Of a DNA stretch of 64,000 nucleotides, positions 27,952 through 40,100 are shown in pieces. The stretch is from contig NZ_CAJQUA010000001.1 in the NCBI RefSeq assembly GCF_907163135.1, positions 1,565,001-1,629,000 on the forward strand, given 5' to 3'. The notes beneath the pieces were generated by a model. It ran no database searches and had not been told where the DNA came from. It saw only the letters and a list, made by a program, of their open reading frames with translations. The stretch is from Brachymonas denitrificans. Its GTDB lineage: Bacteria > Pseudomonadota > Gammaproteobacteria > Burkholderiales > Burkholderiaceae_C. Each line of letters starts with the position of its first letter. Position 1 is the first letter of the stretch. Both the position numbers and the translations under genes were made by a program.

Positions 27952-28072
27952 GGTTATGTGACAGGCGTTGCAGGTGCTTGACATACATGCGCCCCACGAA
28001 GGAATTCTGGAAGGCAGAAAGGAAAAAGCGGCATCCGCCCATGATGGGTGGATGCCGCCTTGAAGGTGCAAC
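27952..28072. repeat. 121-bp direct repeat downstream of the giant adhesin gene (copy B)
   Basis: Counterpart of 22089-22209. It marks the end of each lipoprotein-adhesin unit and carries the terminator. Confidence 0.9.
28023..28058 (-). terminator. Rho-independent terminator of the lipoprotein 2-giant adhesin operon
   Basis: Same 13-base stem and ATGAT loop as at 22165-22195 (here 28028-28058), followed on the minus strand by five T (28023-28027). Confidence 0.85.
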
Positions 28073-28122
28073 TTGTAGAAAGCCTGGACCTGCTGCATGG
28101 CAGATCCAGCCAACCGGAAGAC

Positions 28123-28146
28123 CGCTCCCCGCGCACACGGGGAGCG
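28123..28146 (-). terminator. GC hairpin just after the giant adhesin stop
   Basis: Nine perfect base pairs (CGCTCCCCG with CGGGGAGCG) around a 6-base loop, five bases downstream of the stop. It lacks a T run, so it may protect the 3' end rather than terminate; the true terminator is 65 bp further on. Confidence 0.4.
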
Positions 28147-28151
28147 TAGCG

Positions 28152-31100
28152 TCAGATGACGATGAATTGGCTCGGAGCCAGATCCTGCGGTTTGTTGCTC
28201 AGCACGGCAAACTGCACGGCAGCATTGCCACCCTGGCCGTCCGCATCGAAGTACAGATTACCGCTTGCCTTGTCGTACAGAACCGTCGGCTTGCCGGCTT
28301 CGGTGGCCGCATTTGCGCCACCGAACTCCAGGTGCACCGCACCGCCAGCGACCAGGCCAGCAAACACATCGGAAGCCAGCACCAGCTTGTCTGCGCCATT
28401 GCCGAAGTCGGTGATGGTGTCGACGTTGCCGCTGCCCAGGGCCGCGTTGAACACAAAACGATCGGCTCCGCCATTGCCCGTCAGCGTGTCATTGCCTGCA
28501 CCGCCAACGAGGTAGTCTGCGGCAGCTCCGCCAGCCAGCGCGTCAGCGCCGCCTGTGCCCTGCAGGTACAACGGCTGTGTGCTCGCCGGATTCACCGCAC
28601 CTTCCCAGTTCTTGTAGCCTTCCAGCACGATCTCCACCGTGCCGGTAACGTTGTCGCCGTCGGCATCCAGGTAGTTGTAGCTGACGGTTTCGGTGCGGCT
28701 GCCACCGATACCCACGTTCAGCTGGCCATAGTCGCTGAGTTTGAAGGTGTAGGAACCGTCGGCCTGGCCGGTGAAGGTACCCCACTGACTGGTGTGCGCA
28801 GCCCACTGCACATCGCTCAGCGGCATGTTGTCGGCACCCGGCAGCAAGCCACCATTGGCAAAGATGTTGCTGCTGACCGGGCCCACTTCATGTTCGGCTT
28901 CGACCACGGCGTAGATCTGGAAAGTATTGGTGGAATTTTCCTTGCTGTTCACTTCCTGCACGTAGTTGCCAGCGGCATCGCGGAAGCCCTTGATGACCAG
29001 CGCGTACTGGCCTTGACCAGCGGCATTGTCCAGCACGAACTTGAGGGAGCCATCCGGCAGCACCGTGCCGCCGCTACCGCTGACCGGCTCGATCTTGATG
29101 ATGTCATCCGGGTGCGGGCCGTTGTTCGGCGTTTCCGTGTGGTCCAGCCTGAACTGACCGGTCAGTGTGTGCGTGGTGCCATTGACAATCACATCGAACT
29201 TGAGTTCCACGGTCACATAGTCCAGCGGCGTGCCGTTGATTGGGTTATTCGCGTGGGTAAAATCGCCCAGCTTGAAAATCTCGCCCAGCGGCGCAGCACT
29301 GCCGGTGCCAACGAACGCCGGGTTGTCTACCAGGCTGTAGCTGGAGTAACCGCTCCAGCCGCCCCACTGGACCTTGTCGATGTAGTCGTCCGCATCATTG
29401 TCGAAACGATTGCCAAAAGGTACCTGGTTGCCATTGTCCAGCACATAGCCGATGAAGCCGGCCTGCAGGTTGTTGACCACCAGACTGTCCACCCCCACGG
29501 CTACTTCATGGCGGATTCCAGCGGTCGCCGGCGTGTCATCCTGCACATGCACGGTCAGGACCTTGGCATCACTATACGAGCGGCCGTCATACACCTTCAG
29601 GCCGAAGTCAATCGGCATGCTGGTGCCTTGACCAGTCTTGACATGGTCCAGCGGCTTGTACAGATCAACGGTATAGCCGGCCTGAAACTCTGTACCAACC
29701 TGCTCAATGGAGCCCATCTTCACCTTGATGACATTCTCGCGATTCACCAGGTCGCCATTGGCATCCACGGTTGCCGTATAACCCGTGATCACTCCCTCCA
29801 CGTTACGATCCCAGTAAACCTGCTTGCCACCAGACGTGTAGCTTCCCACAGGGCTCGTGAACTGGAAACTCAGGTCCGCCAGCGCCGAATCGGAATCCGT
29901 GAACTTCACGCTGCCTGCGGCAACCGCAGCGCTGGCGCTGTCAGACAGCACACCATCCGGAATACCGGCAGGCAAGCCTTCCTCGGAGACCGTGGCGGCA
30001 GCCATGGCTTCGGTTCCCCAGACAGGAGGCGCGGACTTGCCGGACAGGGTGATTCCCAGACTGGAAGCCGCGGTATCGCCATCGCCATCCACCAGTTGCA
30101 GTGGCAGGTCAAAGCTCAAGTCCCGCTCAGTCAGTTCGGTGGAAACGAACTTGGTGAACTGGAATTCCTTGCTCGTGTTTACATTCTGCACTTGCAGGCT
30201 GTTATAACCATCTGCCGTGAAGACGGAGATGCTGGTGGGCGAATCAATATCGCTAACCTCCACAGTACCATCGGCCTTCAGGATAACCTGGTACGTATCG
30301 GTGCCAACTGTATAGGTTTTCAACTGAGTGGTAGGCGTGATGAACTTGGAAGTGGTTCCGTTGTTGGTAATCACGATACCGGTAATCGGCTCCTGGGTAG
30401 GCGTTCCTGTTGCATTCTGGCCACCGCCGGTCACGTTATAGGCTCGCAACGCAATGGCCACATCGCCCGCGTTTCCAGCGTCCTTGGGCTCCAGGCTGAA
30501 ACCGGCACCTTGTGCCACGTAGTATTTCTGGAACAGGAAATCCTTGTTGGCACTGCCTACTGGCTCAAGATCCACAACATAGTCGATGCGCATGGTCTCG
30601 GTGCCATTCATATACGGGTTATGAACACCGCCTACCCCGGTCGCCGTATTAACATCTCCCGAAGGTTCCGCCGTCAGCAGCAAATCCTTGCTGTCTGTCA
30701 GTGCAAGGTTGTAGTAACCGTTCCAGTCTCCCTGACCACCCTTGAAGGCATATCCCGTTGCGGCGTAGTTCACGTCGATAGTCACATCCACTGGTTGCAG
30801 CATCTCCACGGTGTATGCAGATGCTTCGGGATTCAGCGTGACGTTAAATACTGTCTTGTCAAAAGTGCCGGTGGCAGCATCGTACCCGGTGACACCTTGC
30901 AGCGTCTTGCCATCAGCGCTCACGACATAATGGATGGTTGCGCCACCCGCTGTCATCGTCGCCCCGGTTGCACCCTTCGCTTCCTGGCCAGTTGTGACAT
31001 TGAACTTCACCGTGCCGCCATCGGCACCATAGTTCAGCGCAAAAGCCTTGTCCGTGGCATCCAGGGTGAAGGTGTGTGAGCCCATGAGCTTGTTGCTGAT

Positions 31101-34100
31101 GGTGACGTCAGCCACCTGGGCATCCACCGGCGTGTCATCGTTGACATGCACCTTCAGGGAGCCTGTCGCCCAGTCCTCGTCACCATCCGTCACCTTGATG
31201 GTGAAACTGAAGGCATCGGTTTCCTCAACACCATCTCCCGTCGGTTTGGAGCTGACCACCGGGGCTAGCTGTTCGTACTTGTAGGAACCGTCGGCATTCA
31301 CCGTCAGCTTGGCTACCGTGATCTTTGTAGTTCCAACGGTGATGCTCCCTGTCAGCAGCACATAGCCGTCCTGGGCAAGATTGCCGCTGGGCTCCCAGTC
31401 GATCAGATACGGCGTTGCCTTGCGGCCTGCCGTGGTGTCCACGTGGATTGCCCGCATCGCCGCGCCCCCCTGCGCCGCAGACAGCTCGATGGCCTTCACA
31501 CCATCTGCACCCGCACTGAAGAGGCTTCCGGCATTGCCTTGAACCACCGTCAGGTTCGGAACATCTCCACTGGTTGCTCCCGGATTGCCATTCGGCTGCG
31601 CATCGTCGTCCAGAACCTGCGTGCTCGCATCCACGCTCTTGCCCAGCGGCACATCATCGTTGATCTGCACGGTGAGTGCGGCGCTGCCTGTATCACCGTC
31701 GCCGTCGGTCAAGGAGATGGCAAAGACGAAGTCAGTGGTTTCCTCCGTGCCATCGGCACTGGATACATGGTTGACTACCGGCATGCTCTGAACGTAGGTA
31801 TAGCTACCATCCTGCTTCACCAGCAGCTGTGCCACAGTGACCGTCGCCCCGTTCACCTCAATGGTGCCAAGCAGGCTGTAGGGATCGCCCGCCTTCTCGG
31901 GGGGATACTGTTCCCAGCTGACCTTGTAGGGCTTGCCCACGCCTTGTGCATCGACATGGATGACGTGCATGACAGGGGCACCCGTCTTCAGATCCATGGT
32001 TGCCAAGCCATCTGCCCCGGCAGCGAACAGGCCTGTGCCGTTTGCTTCCTTGTAGTAGGCCTCGCCAGTGGTCTGGTTGGCGTTGGGCTGGGCGTCGTCG
32101 TCGAGCGTGGGGGTGGCGGTTTGGGGGGGGCCGCTGGGCACATCGTCCACCACCGACACATTGAACTTGCCACTGACCGGATCGCCGTCCTTGTCCGTCA
32201 CCGTGAACCCGATGTCGCTCAGCGTCACCGTGTCCTCGTTGTCGTTCCCCGGATGCGTCACCGGCTGCAGCAGCTTCACCTCATAGGTGTACGTCACTTC
32301 GCCCGTCGCCGCATCCGTCACGCTCGCACCCGTGATCGCAATCGTCATCACCGGCGTCGTGCCCACGCTGCCCGTGAGCGTGCGCCCATCGGTGGACAGC
32401 GTCCAGGTCACGTCTCCACCCAGCGCATCCAGCTGCGTGTCCAGACCCGCATTCGACAGCTTGATCGCTGCCAGCAAATCCGCCGGCACGTCATTGCCAT
32501 ACGTCACCACCAGCGTCTTCGTATCCGTTGCGCTCTCCGTCGAGTCCGTCTCCGTGTCCAGCAGCGGAGAAGCATCCACGTTCGCATTGGACAAGCCATC
32601 CTCGTCCACCGTCGCGTGGTTCACCGTCTTCACCACCGGCACCGAGTCCGCCTGCAGCGTGATCGTCACCGTCGCGCTCGACTTGTCGCCATCGCCGTCC
32701 TCAATCTGGTACGTGAAGCTGTCCGTCGTCGACGTGCTGCCCGCTCCCGCGTTCGGCGTGTACGTGAACTTGCCCGTGGCCGCGTCATACGTCACCGTAC
32801 CCTGCGCCGGCTGCGTCAGCACCGTCACCACCACATTCGGCGCGTTGTCCGTATCCACGCCGTCAGCACCAAACTCGTCATTGACCAGCGCATCAATCTC
32901 TATCGGCGCACCCTCTGTCGCCTGCGTCGCCGTGTCTGCATGCGCCTGCGGCACATCGTCCACCACCGACACATTGAACTTGCCACTGACCGGATCGCCG
33001 TCCTTGTCCGTCACCGTGAACCCGATGTCGCTCAGCGTCACCGTGTCCTCGTTGTCGTTCCCCGGATGCGTCACCGGCTGCAGCAGCTTCACCTCATAGG
33101 TGTACGTCACTTCGCCCGTCGCCGCATCCGTCACGCTCGCACCCGTGATCGCAATCGTCATCACCGGCGTCGTGCCCACGCTGCCCGTGAGCGTGCGCCC
33201 ATCGGTGGACAGCGTCCAGGTCACGTCTCCACCCAGCGCATCCAGCTGCGTGTCCAGACCCGCATTCGACAGCTTGATCGCTGCCAGCAAATCCGCCGGC
33301 ACGTCATTGCCATACGTCACCACCAGCGTCTTCGTATCCGTTGCGCTCTCCGTCGAGTCCGTCTCCGTGTCCAGCAGCGGAGAAGCATCCACGTTCGCAT
33401 TGGACAAGCCATCCTCGTCCACCGTCGCGTGGTTCACCGTCTTCACCACCGGCACCGAGTCCGCCTGCAGCGTGATCGTCACCGTCGCGCTCGACTTGTC
33501 GCCATCGCCGTCCTCAATCTGGTACGTGAAGCTGTCCGTCGTCGACGTGCTGCCCGCTCCCGCGTTCGGCGTGTACGTGAACTTGCCCGTGGCCGCGTCA
33601 TACGTCACCGTACCCTGCGCCGGCTGCGTCAGCACCGTCACCACCACCTTCGGCGCGTTGTCCGTATCCACGCCGTCAGCACCAAACTCGTCATTGCCCA
33701 GCGCATCAATCTCTATCGGCGCACCCTCTGTCGCCTGCGTCGCCGTGTCTGCATGCGCCTGCGCCACATCGTCCACCACCGACACATTGAACTTGCCACT
33801 GACCGGATCGCCGTCCTTGTCCGTCACCGTGAACCCGATGTCGCTCAGCGTCACCGTGTCCTCGTTGTCGTTCCCCGGATGCGTCACCGGCTGCAGCAGC
33901 TTCACCTCATAGGTGTACGTCACTTCGCCCGTCGCCGCATCCGTCACGCTCGCACCCGTGATCGCAATCGTCATCACCGGCGTCGTGCCCACGCTGCCCG
34001 TGAGCGTGCGCCCATCGGTGGACAGCGTCCAGGTCACGTCTCCACCCAGCGCATCCAGCTGCGTGTCCAGACCCGCATTCGACAGCTTGATCGCTGCCAG

Positions 34101-37100
34101 CAAATCCGCCGGCACGTCATTGCCATACGTCACCACCAGCGTCTTCGTATCCGTTGCGCTCTCCGTCGAGTCCGTCTCCGTGTCCAGCAGCGGAGAAGCA
34201 TCCATGTTCGCATTGGACAAGCCATCCTCGTCCACCGTCGCGTGGTTCACCGTCTTCACCACCGGCACCGAGTCCGCCTGCAGCGTGATCGTCACCGTCG
34301 CGCTCGACTTGTCGCCATCGCCGTCCTCAATCTGGTACGTGAAGCTGTCCGTCGTCGACGTGCTGCCCGCTCCCGCGTTCGGCGTGTACGTGAACTTGCC
34401 CGTGGCCGCGTCATACGTCACCGTACCCTGCGCCGGCTGCGTCAGCACCGTCACCACCACATTCGGCGCGTTGTCCGTATCCACGCCGTCAGCACCAAAC
34501 TCGTCATTGACCAGCGCATCAATCTCTATCGGCGCACCCTCTGTCGCCTGCGTCGCCGTGTCTGCATGCGCCTGCGGCACATCGTCCACCACCGACACAT
34601 TGAACTTGCCACTGACCGGATCGCCGTCCTTGTCCGTCACCGTGAACCCGATGTCGCTCAGCGTCACCGTGTCCTCTTTGTCGTTCCCCGGATGCGTCAC
34701 CGGCTGCAGCAGCTTCACCTCATAGGTGTACGTCACTTCGCCCGTCGCCGCATCCGTCACGCTCGCACCCGTGATCGCAATCGTCATCACCGGCGTCGTG
34801 CCCACGCTGCCCGTGAGCGTGCGCCCATCGGTGGACAGCGTCCAGGTCACGTCTCCACCCAGCGCATCCAGCTGCGTGTCCAGACCCGCATTCGACAGCT
34901 TGATCGCTGCCAGCAAATCCGCCGGCACGTCATTGCCATACGTCACCACCAGCGTCTTCGTATCCGTTGCGCTCTCCGTCGAGTCCGTCTCCGTGTCCAG
35001 CAGCGGAGAAGCATCCATGTTCGCATTGGACAAGCCATCCTCGTCCACCGTCGCGTGGTTCACCGTCTTCACCACCGGCACCGAGTCCGCCTGCAGCGTG
35101 ATCGTCACCGTCGCGCTCGACTTGTCGCCATCGCCGTCCTCAATCTGGTACGTGAAGCTGTCCGTCGTCGACGTGCTGCCCGCTCCCGCGTTCGGCGTGT
35201 ACGTGAACTTGCCCGTGGCCGCGTCATACGTCACCGTACCCTGCGCCGGCTGCGTCAGCACCGTCACCACCACATTCGGCGCGTTGTCCGTATCCACGCC
35301 GTCAGCACCAAACTCGTCATTGACCAGCGCATCAATCTCTATCGGCGCACCCTCTGTCGCCTGCGTCGCCGTGTCTGCATGCGCCTGCGGCACATCGTCC
35401 ACCACCGACACATTGAACTTGCCACTGACCGGATCGCCGTCCTTGTCCGTCACCGTGAACCCGATGTCGCTCAGCGTCACCGTGTCCTCTTTGTCGTTCC
35501 CCGGATGCGTCACCGGCTGCAGCAGCTTCACCTCATAGGTGTACGTCACTTCGCCCGTCGCCGCATCCGTCACGCTCGCACCCGTGATCGCAATCGTCAT
35601 CACCGGCGTCGTGCCCACGCTGCCCGTGAGCGTGCGCCCATCGGTGGACAGCGTCCAGGTCACGTCTCCACCCAGCGCATCCAGCTGCGTGTCCAGACCC
35701 GCATTCGACAGCTTGATCGCTGCCAGCAAATCCGCCGGCACGTCATTGCCATACGTCACCACCAGCGTCTTCGTATCCGTTGCGCTCTCCGTCGAGTCCG
35801 TCTCCGTGTCCAGCAGCGGAGAAGCATCCATGTTCGCATTGGACAAGCCATCCTCGTCCACCGTCGCGTGGTTCACCGTCTTCACCACCGGCACCGAGTC
35901 CGCCTGCAGCGTGATCGTCACCGTCGCGCTCGACTTGTCGCCATCGCCGTCCTCAATCTGGTACGTGAAGCTGTCCGTCGTCGACGTGCTGCCCGCTCCC
36001 GCGTTCGGCGTGTACGTGAACTTGCCCGTGGCCGCGTCATACGTCACCGTACCCTGCGCCGGCTGCGTCAGCACCGTCACCACCACCTTCGGCGCGTTGT
36101 CCGTATCCACGCCGTCAGCACCAAACTCGTCATTGCCCAGCGCATCAATCTCTATCGGCGCACCCTCTGTCGCCTGCGTCGCCGTGTCTGCATGCGCCTG
36201 CGGCACATCGTCCACCACCGACACATTGAACTTGCCACTGACCGGATCGCCGTCCTTGTCCGTCACCGTGAACCCGATGTCGCTCAGCGTCACCGTGTCC
36301 TCTTTGTCGTTCCCCGGATGCGTCACCGGCTGCAGCAGCTTCACCTCATAGGTGTACGTCACTTCGCCCGTCGCCGCATCCGTCACGCTCGCACCCGTGA
36401 TCGCAATCGTCATCACCGGCGTCGTGCCCACGCTGCCCGTGAGCGTGCGCCCATCGGTGGACAGCGTCCAGGTCACGTCTCCACCCAGCGCATCCAGCTG
36501 CGTGTCCAGACCCGCATTCGACAGCTTGATCGCTGCCAGCAAATCCGCCGGCACGTCATTGCCATACGTCACCACCAGCGTCTTCGTATCCGTTGCGCTC
36601 TCCGTCGAGTCCGTCTCCGTGTCCAGCAGCGGAGAAGCATCCACGTTCGCATTGGACAAGCCATCCTCGTCCACCGTCGCGTGGTTCACCGTCTTCACCA
36701 CCGGCACCGAGTCCGCCTGCAGCGTGATCGTCACCGTCGCGCTCGACTTGTCGCCATCGCCGTCCTCAATCTGGTACGTGAAGCTGTCCGTCGTCGACGT
36801 GCTGCCCGCTCCCGCGTTCGGCGTGTACGTGAACTTGCCCGTGGCCGCGTCATACGTCACCGTACCCTGCGCCGGCTGCGTCAGCACCGTCACCACCACA
36901 TTCGGCGCGTTGTCCGTATCCACGCCGTCAGCACCAAACTCGTCATTGACCAGCGCATCAATCTCTATCGGCGCACCCTCTGTCGCCTGCGTCGCCGTGT
37001 CTGCATGCGCCTGCGGCACATCGTCCACCACCGACACATTGAACTTGCCACTGACCGGATCGCCGTCCTTGTCCGTCACCGTGAACCCGATGTCGCTCAG

Positions 37101-40100
37101 CGTCACCGTGTCCTCTTTGTCGTTCCCCGGATGCGTCACCGGCTGCAGCAGCTTCACCTCATAGGTGTACGTCACTTCGCCCGTCGCCGCATCCGTCACG
37201 CTCGCACCCGTGATCGCAATCGTCATCACCGGCGTCGTGCCCACGCTGCCCGTGAGCGTGCGCCCATCGGTGGACAGCGTCCAGGTCACGTCTCCACCCA
37301 GCGCATCCAGCTGCGTGTCCAGACCCGCATTCGACAGCTTGATCGCTGCCAGCAAATCCGCCGGCACGTCATTGCCATACGTCACCACCAGCGTCTTCGT
37401 ATCCGTTGCGCTCTCCGTCGAGTCCGTCTCCGTGTCCAGCAGCGGAGAAGCATCCATGTTCGCATTGGACAAGCCATCCTCGTCCACCGTCGCGTGGTTC
37501 ACCGTCTTCACCACCGGCACCGAGTCCGCCTGCAGCGTGATCGTCACCGTCGCGCTCGACTTGTCGCCATCGCCGTCCTCAATCTGGTACGTGAAGCTGT
37601 CCGTCGTCGACGTGCTGCCCGCTCCCGCGTTCGGCGTGTACGTGAACTTGCCCGTGGCCGCGTCATACGTCACCGTACCCTGCGCCGGCTGCGTCAGCAC
37701 CGTCACCACCACATTCGGCGCGTTGTCCGTATCCACGCCGTCAGCACCAAACTCGTCATTGCCCAGCGCATCAATCTCTATCGGCGCACCCTCTGTCGCC
37801 TGCGTCGCCGTGTCTGCATGCGCCTGCGCCACATCGTCCACCACCGACACATTGAACTTGCCACTGACCGGATCGCCGTCCTTGTCCGTCACCGTGAACC
37901 CGATGTCGCTCAGCGTCACCGTGTCCTCGTTGTCGTTCCCCGGATGCGTCACCGGCTGCAGCAGCTTCACCTCATAGGTGTACGTCACTTCGCCCGTCGC
38001 CGCATCCGTCACGCTCGCACCCGTGATCGCAATCGTCATCACCGGCGTCGTGCCCACGCTGCCCGTGAGCGTGCGCCCATCGGTGGACAGCGTCCAGGTC
38101 ACGTCTCCACCCAGCGCATCCAGCTGCGTGTCCAGACCCGCATTCGACAGCTTGATCGCTGCCAGCAAATCCGCCGGCACGTCATTGCCATACGTCACCA
38201 CCAGCGTCTTCGTATCCGTTGCGCTCTCCGTCGAGTCCGTCTCCGTGTCCAGCAGCGGAGAAGCATCCATGTTCGCATTGGACAAGCCATCCTCGTCCAC
38301 CGTCGCGTGGTTCACCGTCTTCACCACCGGCACCGAGTCCGCCTGCAGCGTGATCGTCACCGTCGCGCTCGACTTGTCGCCATCGCCGTCCTCAATCTGG
38401 TACGTGAAGCTGTCCGTCGTCGACGTGCTGCCCGCTCCCGCGTTCGGCGTGTACGTGAACTTGCCCGTGGCCGCGTCATACGTCACCGTACCCTGCGCCG
38501 GCTGCGTCAGCACCGTCACCACCACATTCGGCGCGTTGTCCGTATCCACGCCGTCAGCACCAAACTCGTCATTGCCCAGCGCATCAATCTCTATCGGCGC
38601 ACCCTCTGTCGCCTGCGTCGCCGTGTCTGCATGCGCCTGCGCCACATCGTCCACCACCGACACATTGAACTTGCCACTGACCGGATCGCCGTCCTTGTCC
38701 GTCACCGTGAACCCGATGTCGCTCAGCGTCACCGTGTCCTCTTTGTCGTTCCCCGGATGCGTCACCGGCTGCAGCAGCTTCACCTCATAGGTGTACGTCA
38801 CTTCGCCCGTCGCCGCATCCGTCACGCTCGCACCCGTGATCGCAATCGTCATCACCGGCGTCGTGCCCACGCTGCCCGTGAGCGTGCGCCCATCGGTGGA
38901 CAGCGTCCAGGTCACGTCTCCACCCAGCGCATCCAGCTGCGTGTCCAGACCCGCATTCGACAGCTTGATCGCTGCCAGCAAATCCGCCGGCACGTCATTG
39001 CCATACGTCACCACCAGCGTCTTCGTATCCGTTGCGCTCTCCGTCGAGTCCGTCTCCGTGTCCAGCAGCGGAGAAGCATCCACGTTCGCATTGGACAAGC
39101 CATCCTCGTCCACCGTCGCGTGGTTCACCGTCTTCACCACCGGCACCGAGTCCGCCTGCAGCGTGATCGTCACCGTCGCGCTCGACTTGTCGCCATCGCC
39201 GTCCTCAATCTGGTACGTGAAGCTGTCCGTCGTCGACGTGCTGCCCGCTCCCGCGTTCGGCGTGTACGTGAACTTGCCCGTGGCCGCGTCATACGTCACC
39301 GTACCCTGCGCCGGCTGCGTCAGCACCGTCACCACCACATTCGGCGCGTTGTCCGTATCCACGCCGTCAGCACCAAACTCGTCATTGACCAGCGCATCAA
39401 TCTCTATCGGCGCACCCTCTGTCGCCTGCGTCGCCGTGTCTGCATGCGCCTGCGGCACATCGTCATCAACCGTCACCGTCAACGTACTGTCGACACTGCG
39501 GTTCTGCTTATCCGTCACCGTGTAGCCCAGCTCCAAGACGATGTCGTTTTCAGTAGACACATCCTCTTCCGCGTGCATCAGCGGCTTGAGCAACGTGATG
39601 GTGTACTCGCCTGTGCCCTGATCTACAAGAATTGTCATCAGATCGCCACGGGCAGCATCCTTGGAGCTGATTGTCAGCGTATGCGTATCCGGATCCCAGG
39701 AGGAGGTCACCTCTTCAGACCCCAAATGCGTACCCCCATAGTTCAGCACAATCGACTTCAGGCCCGCAGGGGCCGTAAAGGGCAGCTTGCCACTGGTCGT
39801 GGTCAACTCGCCTGGCACGTCACTACCATCGGGAGCACCGGGGATACCACCCTCGAGTCCTTCGTCATCCAGCGTCTCTGCCACCTTCGGATCGGCAGTT
39901 GGGCCCGGCACGGGTGGCGTGCCACCGTCGCCACCCCCAGCCGCCAGTGCCGGAATCAGCAGCAGCGGCAGCCACCACAGCGGCACCGGCGCCACGCTCG
40001 TGCCCAGCGCCTGCCCGGCCTGCACCCCATCGGCCAGCATGCTCACCGCATCCGTGCTCACCGCACTCTCCGGCACATACGGGTACACATTGCCGTTCTC

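Noticed and set aside
32137-39453. Tandem repeats considered as a CRISPR or satellite array
   Set aside because: The 813-bp period is an exact multiple of three and the copies are in frame within a protein; there are no spacers.
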